The notes beneath the pieces were generated by a model, which worked only from the letters and a program-made list of their open reading frames with translations, ran no database searches and was not told the DNA's origin. Positions 33,815 to 48,500 of a DNA stretch of 64,000 nucleotides are shown piece after piece (the stretch's first letter is position 1; each line of letters begins with the position of its first letter). This stretch comes from Limnoperna fortunei (lineage: Eukaryota > Mollusca > Bivalvia > Mytilida > Modiolidae). The position numbers and the translations under genes are program-made. Location: assembly GCA_944474755.1 (NCBI GenBank), contig OX104122.1, forward strand, positions 12,596,641-12,660,640, read 5' to 3'.

Positions 33815-34035
33815 GGTCGAGGTCAAAGGTCATCAAACATGGTATGCGACACATCGCCTTGATATTATCTACCCACATTCCAAATAGCAAAAGCCTATCA
33901 CAAAAGATAAAAAAAGTTACAGCCCGGACATGAATTTGTAATACAGAAAGCAATAATGTGACCATAAGGTCAAAGGTTATCAACCACGTACGGTATGCAA
34001 CACATCGCCTTGATATTATCTACCTACATTCCGGA
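33815..34035 (+). repeat. two direct copies of a 60-bp segment, 151 bp apart
   Basis: GGTATGCGACACATCGCCTT at about 33841 and GGTATGCAACACATCGCCTT at about 33992, each preceded by GGTCAAAGGTTATCAA-like words and followed by GATATTATCTACC. They lie directly after the Mutator-like element's right target copy. Confidence 0.8.
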
Positions 34036-34104
34036 TACGATTAGTTCGAAAGCACGGACAGACTGATCACTATAGGGCATTGGCCACAACACAACGTGGC
34101 GGGG

Positions 34105-34452
34105 CCCTAAAAAATCAATGGAAAAAGGGGGGTGGGATGGGTCCCATGGAATACAATTTTGACTGCCACTGGAAAAGTATGGAGTTTTGGGTAGGGGCGG
34201 AAAATTTAGCCTTTTGTAGCGGCTACTATGAGACTTATCTTTTTCGAAATCGACAAAAGGGGTCTTTATCGTGCAAGGAGCGTAGTACTCTCCAAACACG
34301 TTACCCACTACGGTCCACAGTCAGGCTTTCCGTATTATGACCTGACAACCCCCCCCCCCCCAACGAGAGGGTCTCCCCTATCCGTCACCTGGGGACGCGT
34401 TGGGCTGCATTGTGGATCTAGCACTGGGAACCCTCCCAGTATGGTCCCAATT
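34105..34452 (+). repeat. dispersed 340-bp GC-richer repeat, copy 2
   Basis: Second copy of the segment at 20515-20850, same orientation, with a C10 run inserted near 34350. Shared edges run from AATCAATGGAAAAAGGGG to CCCAGTATGGTCCCA. Confidence 0.85.
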
Positions 34453-34479
34453 GATGGATTTCCCCGCTTTAGGGACACC

Positions 34480-35280
34480 TCGGCCATAGTTTGACTTCGG
34501 CCATGGACACTTCGTCCATAGACGCCTCAGCCTTAGTACAGATCGGCCATGGATTGAATATATATATATATATATTAATTAAAGTTATTTAAAAAACCAA
34601 AGATTGAGTGAATAAATGATATTACCAATGAAAAATTAGATATTAATCCTTAAATAAAATCATTAAATTAATAATATGTTACTATTTTAATTGTAAATCA
34701 TTGTCAATCTTTGATTGATTAATTAATTAATTAAATGAATGATTCAAAATAATTATAAGAAATTAAACACCAATTAGACAAAGAAAAAACTTCTTTGATG
34801 TCAATTAAACAAAACAACATTGTTAAATATAAAAGGATGAACCAAGCTAAAGAACAAGCAAACTTCAATAGAGATACGAGTTTGGAGAAAATATAAAGGA
34901 ATATTCAAGAACATTGAGTAATCTTTGTAGAAACGACTAAAATGCATAACAGTGGAGCAAAGGAGAGACTTTTCTCACAACTGTTTTGATCACCATAGTG
35001 TTTCTATTGAAAGATAACTATATTAGTTCATTTTAATCCCTGTACATACTGAATAAATCAACAATATACCAACATAAATAGTAAAAATCCATAGGCTTCT
35101 TATCCACCTAATATGCAACTATATCCCAAAGTTTTATTGAAATGGGATGTAAGCTTTTTGAAATATCATTCGTAAAACAAATTTGAACAGACGACGGACG
35201 GGCGGGCGAAAGGATGGACATGAGGACCACTATATATCCTCGACTCTGTCGAGCAGGTGTATAAAAAATAAAACACATTT
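34480..35280. other. no gene; CGGCCAT words, TA run, GACGGACGGGCGGG patch
   Basis: CGGCCATAG / CGGCCATGGA words recur at about 34481, 34498 and 34544, followed by a (TA)n run at 34559-34575. At about 35187-35215 a GACGGACGGGCGGGCG patch resembles the end of common mollusc repeats. Nothing else is recognised. Confidence 0.45.
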
Positions 35281-35284
35281 AGAA

Positions 35285-35385
35285 TGAGTTCAAAATAAAA
35301 CTGAGGAGTATCGACATCATTAACGAGTGAAGACACTATACATTCGTCTTTGACACTATTGCAAACACAAAACATTTATGCCAAA
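35285..35385 (-). repeat. about 100-bp duplicated segment, copy 1
   Basis: On the minus strand it reads CNSVKDECIVSSL..DVDTP. A related segment at 35640-35765 reads CIRFKDEFIVFSNLDDVDTP. Several differences fall at third codon positions (KDE, DVDTP). A one-base gap shifts the frames upstream. It could be remains of duplicated exons or a dispersed repeat. Confidence 0.5.
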
Positions 35386-35639
35386 AAGTCATGTTGTTCA
35401 ATAAGTCTAAGTTTGTAGTTTAATAATGTCTTTATTTGCAAAATACACCCTTAATGGTTAAGCAAACACAATTAATAAAGAAGACATACAAAACATTTAA
35501 TGCATTGAACAAAAATTTAAAAAACAAAAAGCATCGAAAATCAAAATGCCTATGTAAAACTATAATATAGTGATTAATTGCAGTCCAACCTCCCAGCTTA
35601 CTAGGACGATATACAGTTTAAATACATTTATACTGAATT

Positions 35640-35765
35640 CACAATAAAACTAGGAACACAACATCGTAGACATCTTAAGGTGTATCTACATCATCGAGAT
35701 TTGAAAACACAATAAACTCATCTTTGAAACGAATGCAAATCTCACAATATTTATGCCCAGGATAT
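35640..35765 (-). repeat. about 100-bp duplicated segment, copy 2
   Basis: Partner of 35285-35385, same orientation, about 370 bp away. The frame is open from CEICIRFKDEF to DVDTP and then stops. No splice sites could be fixed with confidence. Confidence 0.5.
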
Positions 35766-35774
35766 CTTAACAAA

Positions 35775-36039
35775 ACGGGGGCCTCGGTGGCTTAGTGGTC
35801 AAGGTAGTTCGTCTACTATTGATCACGTTATCTGTCAACACTCAGATTGCGGGTTCGATTCTCACTGCAGGCAGGGTGTACTCGACTCCAATCTTAATTG
35901 ACAACGATTGCCAGTTTTCCTACCACAGGTCGGAGGTTCTCTCAGAGTACTCCGGCTTCATCCCCCAATAAAAACTGGACGCCATGAAATAGCTGAAAAA
36001 TTGCTGAAAGTGGCGTTAAACACCATTCAAACAAAAAAA
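35775..36039 (+). mobile_element. tRNA-derived SINE with 9-bp target duplication
   Basis: GGGGGCCTCGGTGGCTTAGT head (box A slightly changed), box B GGTTCGATTCTC intact, family core and CAAACAAAAAAA tail. CTTAACAAA flanks it on both sides (35766-35774 and 36040-36048). Confidence 0.94.
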
Positions 36040-36048
36040 CTTAACAAA

Positions 36049-38216
36049 TCCATGAGATTTTATTGTAATTCCGGAAAAACTCCAGAATACCGCTTTGTCC
36101 TTTTAACAAACTAAAATCGAATGTTATATACTAGTAATTTATGGAACTACAGAAAAAAATTAAACAATCCAGACTTAGTTTTTCTGTTTGTACAGAACAC
36201 CGATATCAATTATATCTTTACAAAACTAACGATGACAAAAAGGTAATCAAGTTTATTTCTTATTTGTGCTATAGATAATCGTGACATGAAATACAAGTAA
36301 TGAACATTTAGAAAAATAAAGGTTTCCCTACAGACAAATAATATTACCACTGAAATAATTCATCAAAGTATTCTGATAATTACAAGAACGTGCCGTCATC
36401 CATGTGTTTAATTAGAGCCGACACTAACGTCTAACAGAACAATTTTTCTTCCCACCTCCATACATAAAAGATAAAAACTATTTATTTATACAACTTGGAC
36501 AAATTTAAATAGGTATAATCTACCTTTCTGCATTCTGGGTATCTGATGAAAATTTTACAGCGGTAATACTTTTTACAAAATTTACCTTCGTAACAAAAAA
36601 ATTTGCAATAACTTTGTGTTTGCTTAACTCTGGAAACATCAAATTAAAAAGAGAAAGAAAAATTAAATACAATAATTAAAAAATATCACCCTCAAATTCT
36701 GAGTAGATTCGATTTGTTTTATATAAACAAACTGAAACATTTTTTTTTATAAAGTTAAAGCTATCGTGAATAACCCAATTATTGTGGTGTTTTACGAAAT
36801 ATAAAATATTTAATTAGTTATTTAGAAACTGCACAAGCCAAAGACTAATATAGCAACATTGTTAATAATTTCAAGAATTATTTTAAAGCTATTCTCGTGA
36901 ATTAAAGAAATATATATTACGCTATCAAATTATAATTATAAATACCTGACATGCAATATGAGCATTAATTAGATTATCATGAATTATTTACAACACTGAA
37001 CCTATCCCCGTAGTCACAAGTCAGATGTCCTCTTTTATGAATATTTACTTTTGTCACAAGAAACAATTCTTTGTGTGAACCATGTCCATTTGGAACAATT
37101 TTCTACTCCAGATTCTGTTTAGAAAACAATTCATGTTCAAACACAGCCAGTGGGGATACGTTTTGCTTGGAATAATGTCGCTCTCTAATTTCATGTTCGA
37201 ATTTAATAATCAATTGTTGTTTGTATCCTGTTACTTTGCAATTTTTCGAAATATAACATAAGGCAAATGTCCCTTTTCCTATTTATTTTGTCAAGAATTT
37301 TACTTCAAACAATGGAATTGTATCTTGGTGATTAGCCGTGTTTACTGTCACTGAATGCCGAAAAAGTTTTGGTTCTGCAACATAATAACCCTTGATCTAG
37401 TTGATACTTTTAATCTATATTGTGCGGCTACTCATTTTGTTTTCTTGTTTTGTCTGTTCTAGCGTGAGTATACAAATCACCCGCCTCCGTTCGAATGTGC
37501 AAATAACATACATAACGTTTATTAAATCTCTAGTCCTGGTCGCCGTTTTCACATGTTGCAAACAATTTTACATAATCTTCTAAGTATAGAACTAAACCTC
37601 CAATATTTAGTGGATGGACGGAACTACCTTTTAAAGCACGATTCTGTGGCATACCTAAAAAATAGAAGAATTTTTATCACTCCCATATAAAAGCGTGTTC
37701 TATTGATACAACTTACTGTTCAGTATTTTTTTGCCACAAATACATCTTTCCTTTGTAAATAATAATATTTCTAATATGAATGTCTGACCCATTTACAAAA
37801 CGCTTTTATTTTGTTTATATAATGATATAAATCGTAATATGCTTATGGTGTTTAAAATAAAATTAAAATATTTTGTCATACTGTACAAATATTATATTCC
37901 TAAAAATCATACTTACTTCTGTTTTATAAATTTAAAACTCCGATATCAAGTGTGTGTGGTGTTACAGCATTCATCTAACAGACACATATTGTGCATTTGT
38001 GTACGCCTTATTACATATAAAGTCCAACACATACACTTTTAATTCCATGGCATGTCTGAAAAAAAAATACAGCAAACTTGACACTAGCGTACAGGCCCAG
38101 TCCATTGCTATGCTGCAAATTATGTAAATTTTCTTTTCTTTTATTTTTTATCATACTTAGTTTATTTCATCTTATATAATTACACGTAACTTATTTTTGT
38201 ATCTCATTTTGTGCGT
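36049..38216. other. no gene recognised
   Basis: Over 2 kb of AT-rich sequence before the satellite. There are short frames up to 67 codons but no recognisable domain, repeat or splice pattern. Confidence 0.55.
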
Positions 38217-41200
38217 GGTGTACAATGAGATGCTGCTGTATGGTACTGAATTGCTATATGAAGACATGTATACAATGTGATACTGCTGTATGGTAGTGAA
38301 TTGCTACATGATGACATGGATGCAATGTGATACTGCTGTATGGTAGTGGATTGCTACATGATGACATGTATACAATGTGATGCTGCTGTATGGTAGTGAA
38401 TTGCTACATGATGTTATGTATACAATGTGATGGTGCAGTATGGTAGTAAATTGCTACATGAAGTCATGCTGCTGTATGGTAGTGGATTGCTACATGATGT
38501 CATGTATACAATGTGATGCTGCTGTGTGATAGTGGATTGCTACATGATGTCATGTATATAATGTGATGCTGCTGTATGGTAGTGAATTGCTACATGATGT
38601 CATGTATACAATGTGATGCTGCTGTATGGTAGTGGATTGCTACATGATGTCATGTATACAATGTGATGCTGCTGTATGGTAGTGGATTGCTACATGATGT
38701 CATGTATACAATGTGATACTGCTGTATGGTAGTGAATTGCTACATGATGTCATGTATACAATGCGATGCTGCTGTATGGTAGTGAATTGCTACATGATGT
38801 CATGTATACAATGTGATGCTGCTGTATGGTAGTGGATTGCTACATGATGACATGTATACAATGTGATACTGCTGTGTGGTAGTGAATTGCTATATGATGT
38901 CATGTATACAATGTGATACTGCTGTGTGGTAGTGAATTGCTACATGATGACATGTATACAATGTGATGCTGCTGTATGGTAGTGAATTTCTCCATGATGT
39001 CATGTATACAATGTGATGTTGCTGTATGGTAGTGGATTGCTACATGATGACATGTATACAATGTGATACTGCTGTATGGTAGTGGATTGCTACATGATGA
39101 CATGTATACAATGTGATACTGCTGTATGGTAGTGAATTGCTACATGATGACATGTATACAATGTGATACTGCTGTATGGTAGTGAATTGCTACATTATGA
39201 CATGTATACAATGTGATACTGCTGTATGGTAGTGGATTGGTACATGATGACATGTATACAATGTGATACTGCTGTATGGTAGTGAATTGCTACATGATGT
39301 CATGTATACAATGTGATACTTCTGTATGGTAGTGGATTGCTACATGATGACATGTATACAATGTGATAATGCTGTATGATAGTGGAATGCTACATGATGA
39401 CATGTATACAATGTGATACTGCTGTGTGATAGTGGATTGCTACATGATGACATGTATACAATGTGATGCTGCTGTATGGTAGTGGATTGCCACATGATGT
39501 CATGTATACAATGTGATACTGCTGTGTGATAGTGGATTGCCACATGATGTTATGTATACAATGAAGTGGACTGCTACATGATGTCATGTATACAATGTGA
39601 TACTGCTGTATGGTAGTGGATTGCTACATGATGTCATGTATACAATGTGATACTGCTGTATGGTAGTGGATTGCTACATAATGTCATGTATACAATGTGA
39701 TACTGCTGTATGATAGTGGATTGCTACATGATGTCATGTATACAATGTGATACTTCTGTATGGTAGTGGATTGCTACATAATGTCATGTATACAATGTGA
39801 TACTGCTGTATGGTAGTGGATTGCTACATGATGTCATGTATACAATGTGATATTTCTGTATGGTAGTGGATTGCTACATAATGTCATGTATACAATGTGA
39901 TACTGCTGTATGGTAGTGAATTGCTACATGATGTCATGAATACAATGTGATACTTCTGTATGGTAGTGAATTGCTACATGATGACGTGTATATAATGTGA
40001 TACTGCTGTATGGTAGTGAATTGCTACATGATGACATGTATACAATGTGATGCTGCTGTACGGTAGTGGATTGCTACATGATGACATGTATACAATGTGA
40101 TACTGCTGTATGGTAGTGAATTGCTACATGATGTCATGTATACAATGTGATGGTGCTGTGTGGTAGTGAATTGCTACATGATGACATGTATACAATGGGA
40201 TGGTGCTGTGTGGTCCTGGATTGCTACATGATGTCATGTATACAATGTGATACTGCTGTGTGATAGTGGATTGCTACATGATGACATGTACACAATGTGA
40301 TACTGCTGTATGGTAGTGGATTGCTACATAATGTCATGTATACAATGAAGTGGACTGCTACATGATGTCATGTATACAATGTGATACTGCTGTCTGATAG
40401 TGGATTGCTACATGTCATGTATACAATGTGATACTGCTGTATGGTAGTGGATTGCTACATGATGTCATGTATACAATGTGATACTGCTGTATGGTAGTGG
40501 ATGGCTACATGACGACATGTATACCATGTGATACTGCAGTGTGGTAGTGAATTGCTACATGATGTCATGTATACAATGTGATGCTGCTGTATGGTAGTGA
40601 ATTGCTACATGATGTCATGTATACAATGTGATGCTGCTGTATGGTAGTGAATCGCTACATGATGTCATGTATACAATGTGATGCTGCTGTATGGTAGTGA
40701 ATTGCTACATGATGCCATGTATACAATGTGACCCTGCAGAATGGTAGTGAATTGCTACATGATGTCATGTATACCATGTGATGCTGCTGTATGGTATTGA
40801 ATTGCTACATGATGTCATGTATACAATGTGACCCTGATGTATGGTAGTGAATTGCTACATGATGTCATGTATACCATGTGATGCTGCTGTATGGTATTGA
40901 ATTGCTACATGATGTCATGTATACAAAGTGATGCTGCTGTATGGTAGTGAATTGCTACAAGATGTCATGTATACAATGTGATACTGCTGTATGATAGTGG
41001 ATTGCTACATGATGTCATGTATACAATGTGATGGTGCTGTATGGTAGTGAATTGCTACATGATGTCATGTATACAATGTGATACTGCTGTATGGTAGTGG
41101 ATTTATACAATGTGATACTGCTGTATGGTAGTGGATTGCTACATGACGACATGTATACAATGTGATACTGCTGTATGATAGTGGATTGCTACATGATGTC

Positions 41201-44200
41201 ATGTATACAATGTGATACTGCTGTATGGTAGTGGATTTATACAATGTGATACTGCTGTATGGTAGTGGATTGCTACATGACGACATGTATAACATGTGAT
41301 ACTGCAGTGTGGTAGTGAATTGCTACATGATGACATGTATACAATGTGGTGCTGCTGTGTGGTACTGAATTGCTACATAATGTCATGTATACAATGTGAT
41401 GGTGCTGTGTGGTAGTGAATTGCTACATGATGACATGTATACCATGTGATGGTGCTGTGTGGTACTGGATTGCTACATGATGTCAAGTATACAATGTGAT
41501 GGTGCTGTGTGGTAGTGAATTGCTACATGATGTCATGTATACAATGTGATGGTGCTGTGTGGTAGTGAATTGCTACATGTTTAAATGTATACAATGTGAT
41601 GGTGCTGTGTGGTACTGGATTGCTACATGATGTCATGTATACAATGTGATGGTGCTGTGTGGTAGTGAATTTCTACATGATGACATGTATACAATGTGAT
41701 GGTGCTGTATGGTACTGGATTGCTACATGATGTCCTGTATACAATGTGATGGTGCTGTGTGGTAGTGAATTGCTACATGATGACAGGTATACAATGTGAT
41801 ACTGCTGTGTGGTAGTGAATTGCTACATGATGACATGTATACAATGTGATGTTGCTGTATGGTACTGAATTGCTATATGATGACATGTATACAATGTGAT
41901 ACTGCTGTATGGTAGTGAATTAATACATGATGTTGCTGCTGACTGGTAGTGAATCGCTAAATGATGACATGTATACAATATGATGCCGCTGTATGGTAGT
42001 GAATTCCTACATGACGTCATGTATACAATGTGATGCTGCTGTATGGTACTGAATTGCTATATGATGACATGTATACAATGTGATACTGCTGTATGGTAGT
42101 GAATTGCTACATGATGACATGGATGCAATGTGATACTGCTGTATGGTAGTGGATTGCTACATGATGACATGTATACAATGTGATGCTGCTGTATGGTAGT
42201 GAATTGCTACATGATGTCATGTATACAATGTGATGGTGCAGTATGGTACGTAGTAAATTGCTACATGAAGTCATGCTGCTGTATGGTAGTGGATTGCTAC
42301 ATGATGTCATGAATACAATCTGATGCTGCTGTGTGATAGTGGATTGCTACATGATGTCATGTATACAAAGTGATGCTGCTGTATAGTAGTGAATTGCTAC
42401 ATGACGACATGTATACCATGTGATACTGCAGTGTGGTAGTGAATTGCTACATGATGTCATGTATACAATGTGATGCTGCTTTATGGTAGTGAATTGCTAC
42501 ATGATGTCATGTATACAATGTGATGCTGCTGTATGGTAGTGAATCGCTACATGATGCCATGTATACAATGTGATGCTGCTGTATGGTAGTGAATCGCTAC
42601 ATGATGTCATGTATACAATGTGATGCTGCTGTATGGTAGTGAATTGCTACATGATGCCATGTATACAATGTGACCCTGCAGTATGGTAGTGAATTGCTAC
42701 ATGATGTCATGTATACAATGTGACCCTGATGTATGGTAGTGAATTGCTACATGATGTCATGTATACCATGTGATGCTGCTGTATGGTATTGAATTGCTAC
42801 ATGATGTCATGTATACAAAGTGATGCTGCTGTATGGTAGTGAATTGCTACATGATGTCATGTATACAATGTGATGATGCTGTATTGTAGTGAATTGCTAC
42901 ATGATGTCATGTATACAATGTGATGCTGCTGTATGGTAGCGAATTGCTACATGATGTCATGTATACAATGTGATGCTGCTGTATGGTAGTGAATTGCTAC
43001 ATGATGTCATGTATACAATGTGATGCTGCTGTATGGTAGTGAATTGCTACATGATGACATGGATGCAATGTGATACTGCTGTATGGTAGTGGATTGCTAC
43101 ATGATGACATGTATACAATGTGATACTGCTGTGTGGTAGTGAATTGCTACATGATGACATGGATGCAATGTGATACAGCTGTGTGGTAGTGAATTGCTAC
43201 ATGATGACATGTATACAATGTGATTACTGCTGTATGGTAGTGGATTGCTACATGATGACATGTATACAATGTGATGCTGCTGTATGGTAGTAAATTGCTA
43301 CATGATGTTATGTATACAATGTGATGGTGCAGTATGGTAGTAAATTGCTACATGAAGTAATGCTGCTGTATGGTAGTGGATTGCTGTATGATGTCATGAA
43401 CACAATGTGATGCTGCTGTGTGATAGTGGATTGCTACATGATGTCATGTATACAATGTGATGCTGCTGTATAGTAGTGAATTGCTACATGATGATGCAGC
43501 TGAATGGTAGTGAATCGCTACATGATGACATGTATACAATGTGATGCTGCTGTATGGTAGTGAACTGCTACATGATGTCATGTATCCAATGTGATGCTGC
43601 TGTATGGTAGTGGATTGCTACATGATGACATGTATAGAATGTGATGTTGCTGTGTGGTAGTGAATTGCTAAATGATGTCATGTATACAATGTGATACTGC
43701 TGTGTGATAGTGGATTGCTACATGATGACATGTATACAATGTGATGCTGCTGTATGGTAGTGAATTCCTACATGATGTCATGTATACAATGTGATGCTGC
43801 TGTATGGTACTGAATCTCTAAATGATGACATGTATACAATGTGATGATGCTGTATGGTAGTGAATTCCTACATGATGTCATGTATACAATGTGATGCTGC
43901 AGTATGGTAGTGAATTGCTATATGATGACATGTATACAATGTGATACTGCTGTGTGGTAGTGAATTGCTACATGATGACATGGATGCAATGTGATACTGC
44001 TGTATGGTAGTGGATTGCTACATGATGACATGTATACAATGTGATGCTGCTGTATGGTAGTGAATTGCTACATGATGTTATGTATACAATGTGATGGTGC
44101 AGTATGGTAGTAAATTGCTACATTAAGTCATGCTGCTGTATGGTAGTGGATTGCTACATGATGTCATGTATACAATGTGATACTGCTGTATGGTAGTGAA

Positions 44201-45500
44201 TTGCTACATGATGAAATGTATACAATGTGATGCTGCTGTATGGTACTGAATCTCTAAATGATGACATGTATACAATGTGATGCTGCTGTATGGTAGTGAA
44301 TTGCTACATGATGTCATGTATACAATGTGATGCTGCTGTATAGTAGTGAATTGCTACATGATGACATGTATACAATGTGATGCTGCTGTATGGTAGTGAA
44401 TTGCTACATGATGTCATGTATACAATGTGATGCTGCTGTATGGTAGTGGATTGCTACATGATGTCATGTATACAATGTGATGCTGCTGTGTGATACTGGA
44501 TTGCTACATGATGTCATGGATACAATGTGATACTGCTGTGTGATAGTGGAATGCTACATGATGACATGTATACAATGTGATGTTGCTGTATGGTAGTGAA
44601 TTGCTAAATGATGTCATGTATACAATGTGATGTTGCTGTATGGTAGTGGATTGCTACATGATGACATGTATACAATGTGATGATGCTGTATGGTAGTGAA
44701 TCGCTACATGATGACATGTATACAATGTGATGCTGCTGTATGGTAGTGAATTGCTACATGATGTCATGTATACAATGTGATGGTGCTGTATGGTAGTGGA
44801 TTGCTACATGATGACATGTATACAATGTGATGTTGCTGTATGGTAGTGGATTGCTACATGATGACATGTATACAATGTGATGTTGCTGTATGGTAGTGAA
44901 TTGCGAAATGATGTCATGTATACAATGTGATGTTGCTGTATGGTAGTGGATTGCTACATGATGACATGTATACAATGTGATGCTGCTGTATGGTAGTGGA
45001 TTGCTACATGATGACATGTATACAATGTGATGTTGCTGTATGGCAGTGAATTGCTAAATGATGTCATGTATACAATGTGATGCTGCTGTATGGTAGTGAA
45101 TTGCTACATGATGACATGTATACAATGTGATGCTGCTGTATGGTAGTGAATTGCTAAATGATGTCATGTATACAATGTGATGTTGCTGTATGGTAGTGGA
45201 TTGCTACATGATGACATGTTTACAATGTGATGATGCTGTATGGTAGTGTATTGCTTCATGATGGCATGTATGCAATGTGATGCTACTGTAAGGTAGTGAA
45301 TTGCTACTTGATGTTGATGCTGAATGGTAGTGAATCCCTAAATGATGACATGTATACAATGTGATGCTGCTGTATGGTAGTGAATTCCTACATGATGTCA
45401 TGTATACAATGTGATGCTGCTGTATGGTACTGAATTGCTATATGATGACATGTATACAATGTGATACTGCTGTGTGGTAGTGAATTGCTACATGATGACA

Positions 45501-48500
45501 TGGATGCAATGTGATATTGCTGTATGGCAGTGGATTGCTACATGATGACATGTATACAATGTGATGCTGCTGTATGGTAGTGAATTGCTACATGATGTTA
45601 TGTATACAATGTTATGGTGCAGTATGGTAGTAAATTGCTACATGAAGTCATGCTGCTGTATGGTAGAGGATTGCTACATGTGTCATTTATACAATGTGAT
45701 GCTGCTGTGTGATAGTGGATTACTACATGATGTAATGTATACAATGTGATGCTGCTGTATGGTAGTGAATTGTTACATGATGATGCAGCTGAATGGTAGT
45801 GAATCGCTACATCATGACATGTATACAATGCGATGCTGCTGTATGGTAGTGAATTGCTACATGATGTCATGTATACAATGTGATGCTGCTGTATGGTAGT
45901 GGATTGATACATGATGACATGTATACAATGTGATACTGCTGTGTGGTAGTGAATTGCTATATGATGTCATGTATACAATGTGATACTGCTGTGTGGTAGT
46001 GAATTGCTACATGATATCATGTATACAATGTGATGCTGCTGTATGGTAGTGAATTGCTACATGATGACATGTATACAATGTTATACTGCTGTATGGTAGT
46101 TGTTTGTTTGTTTGTTTGATGGTGTTTAACGCCACTTTCAGCAATTTTTCAGCTATATCATGGCGTCCAGTTTTTATTGGGGGAGGAAGCCGGAGTACCC
46201 GGAGAAAACCCCCGACCTGCGGTAGGAAAACTGGCAATCCTTGTCAATTAAGATTGGAGTCGAGTACACCCTGCCTGCAGTGAGAATCGAACCCACAATC
46301 TCAGTGTTGACAGACCACGTGATCAATAGTAGACAAACTATCTTGACCACTCGGCCACCGAGGCCCCTGTATGGTAGTGAATTGATACATGATGACATAT
46401 ATACAATGTGATACTGCTGTATGGTAGTGAATTTCTACATGATGACATGTATACAATGTGATACTGCTGTATGGTAGTGAATTGCTACATGATGTCATGT
46501 ATACAATGTGATGGTGCACTGTGGTAGTGAATTGCTACATGATGTCATGTATACAATGTGATGGTGCTGTGTGGTAGCGAATTGCTACATGATGACATGT
46601 ATACAATGTGATGGTGCTGTGTGGTACTGGATTGCTACATGATGTCATGTATACAATGTGATTCTGCTGTATGGTAGTGAATTGCTACATGATGACATGT
46701 ATACAATGTGATGCTGCTGTATGGTAGTGGATTGCTACATGATGACATGTATACAATGTGATACTGCTGTATGGTAGTGGATTGCTACATGATGACATGT
46801 ATACAATGTGATACTGCTGTATGGTAGTGGATTGCTACATGATGTCATGTATACAATGTGATGCTGCTGTATGGTAGTGGATTGCTACATGATGACATGT
46901 ATACAATGTGATACTGCTGTATGGTAGTGGATTGCTACATGATGTCATGTATACAATGTGATGGTGCTGTGTGGTAGTGAATTGTTACATGATGTCATGT
47001 ATACAATGTGATGGTGCTGTGTGGTAGTGAATTGCTACACGATGACATGTATACAATGTGATGGTGCTGTGTGGTACTGGATTGCTACATGATGTCATGT
47101 ATACAATGTGATGGTGCTGTATTGTAGTGAATTGCTACATAATGACATGTATACAATGTGATTGTGCTGTATGGTACTGGATTGCTACATGATGTCATGT
47201 ATACAATGTGATGGTGCTGTGTGGTAGTGAATTGCCATATGTTGACAGGTATACAATGTGGTACTGCTGTGTGGTAGTGGATTGCTACATGAAGACATGT
47301 ATACAATGTGATACTTCTGTATGGTAGTGAATTGCTACATGATGACATGTATACAATGTGATACTGCTGTATGGTAGTGAATTGCTACATGATGATGCAG
47401 CTGAATGGTAGTGAATCGCTACATCATGACATGTGTACAATGCGATGCTGCTGTATGGTAGTGAATTGCTACATGATGTCATGTATACAATGTGATGCTG
47501 CTGTATGGTAGTGAATTGCTATATGATGTCATGTATACAATGTGATACTGCTGTGTGGTAGTGAATTGCTACATGATGTCATGTATACAATGTGATACTG
47601 CTGTATGGTAGTGAATTGCTACATGATGACATGTATACAATGTGATACTGCTGTATGGTAGTGGATTGCTACATGATGACATGTATACAATGTGATACTG
47701 CTGTATGGTAGTGAATTGCTACATGATGACATGTATACAATGTGGAATTGCTGTATGGTAGTGAATTGCTACATGATGTCATGTATACACTGTGATGGTG
47801 CTGTGTGGTAGTGAATTGCTACATGATGTCATGTATACAATGTGATGGTGCTGTGTGGTAGTGAATTGCTACATGATGACATGTATACAATGTGATACTT
47901 CTATATGGTAGTGGATTGCTACATGATGACATGTATACAATGTGATACTGCTGTATGATAGTGGAATGCTACATGATGACATGTATACAATGTGATACTG
48001 CTGTATGGTAGTGGATTGCTACATGATGTCATGTATACAATGTGATACTGCTGTATGGTAGTGGATTGCTACATGATGTCATGTATACAATGTGATACTG
48101 TGGTATGGTAGTGGATTGCTACATGACGACATGTATACAATGTGATACTGCTGTATGGTAGTGGATTGCTACATGATGTCATGTATACAATGTGATACTG
48201 TGGTATGGTAGTGAATTGCTACATGATGTCATATATACAATGTGATGCTGCAGTATGGTAGTGAATTGCTACATGATGACATGTATACAATGTGATACTG
48301 CTGTATGGTAGTGGATTGCTACATGATGTCATGTATACAATGTGATACTGTGGTATGGTAGTGGATTGCTACATGACGACATGTATACAATGTGATACTG
48401 CTGTGTGGTAGTGAATTGCTACATCATGACATGTATACAATGTGATACTGCTGTATGATAGTGGAATGCTACATGATGACATGTATACAATGTGATACTG

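Noticed and set aside
34024..34494. Coding frames of 86-94 residues on both strands
   Set aside because: They lie in the dispersed 340-bp repeat and are not conserved in its other copy.
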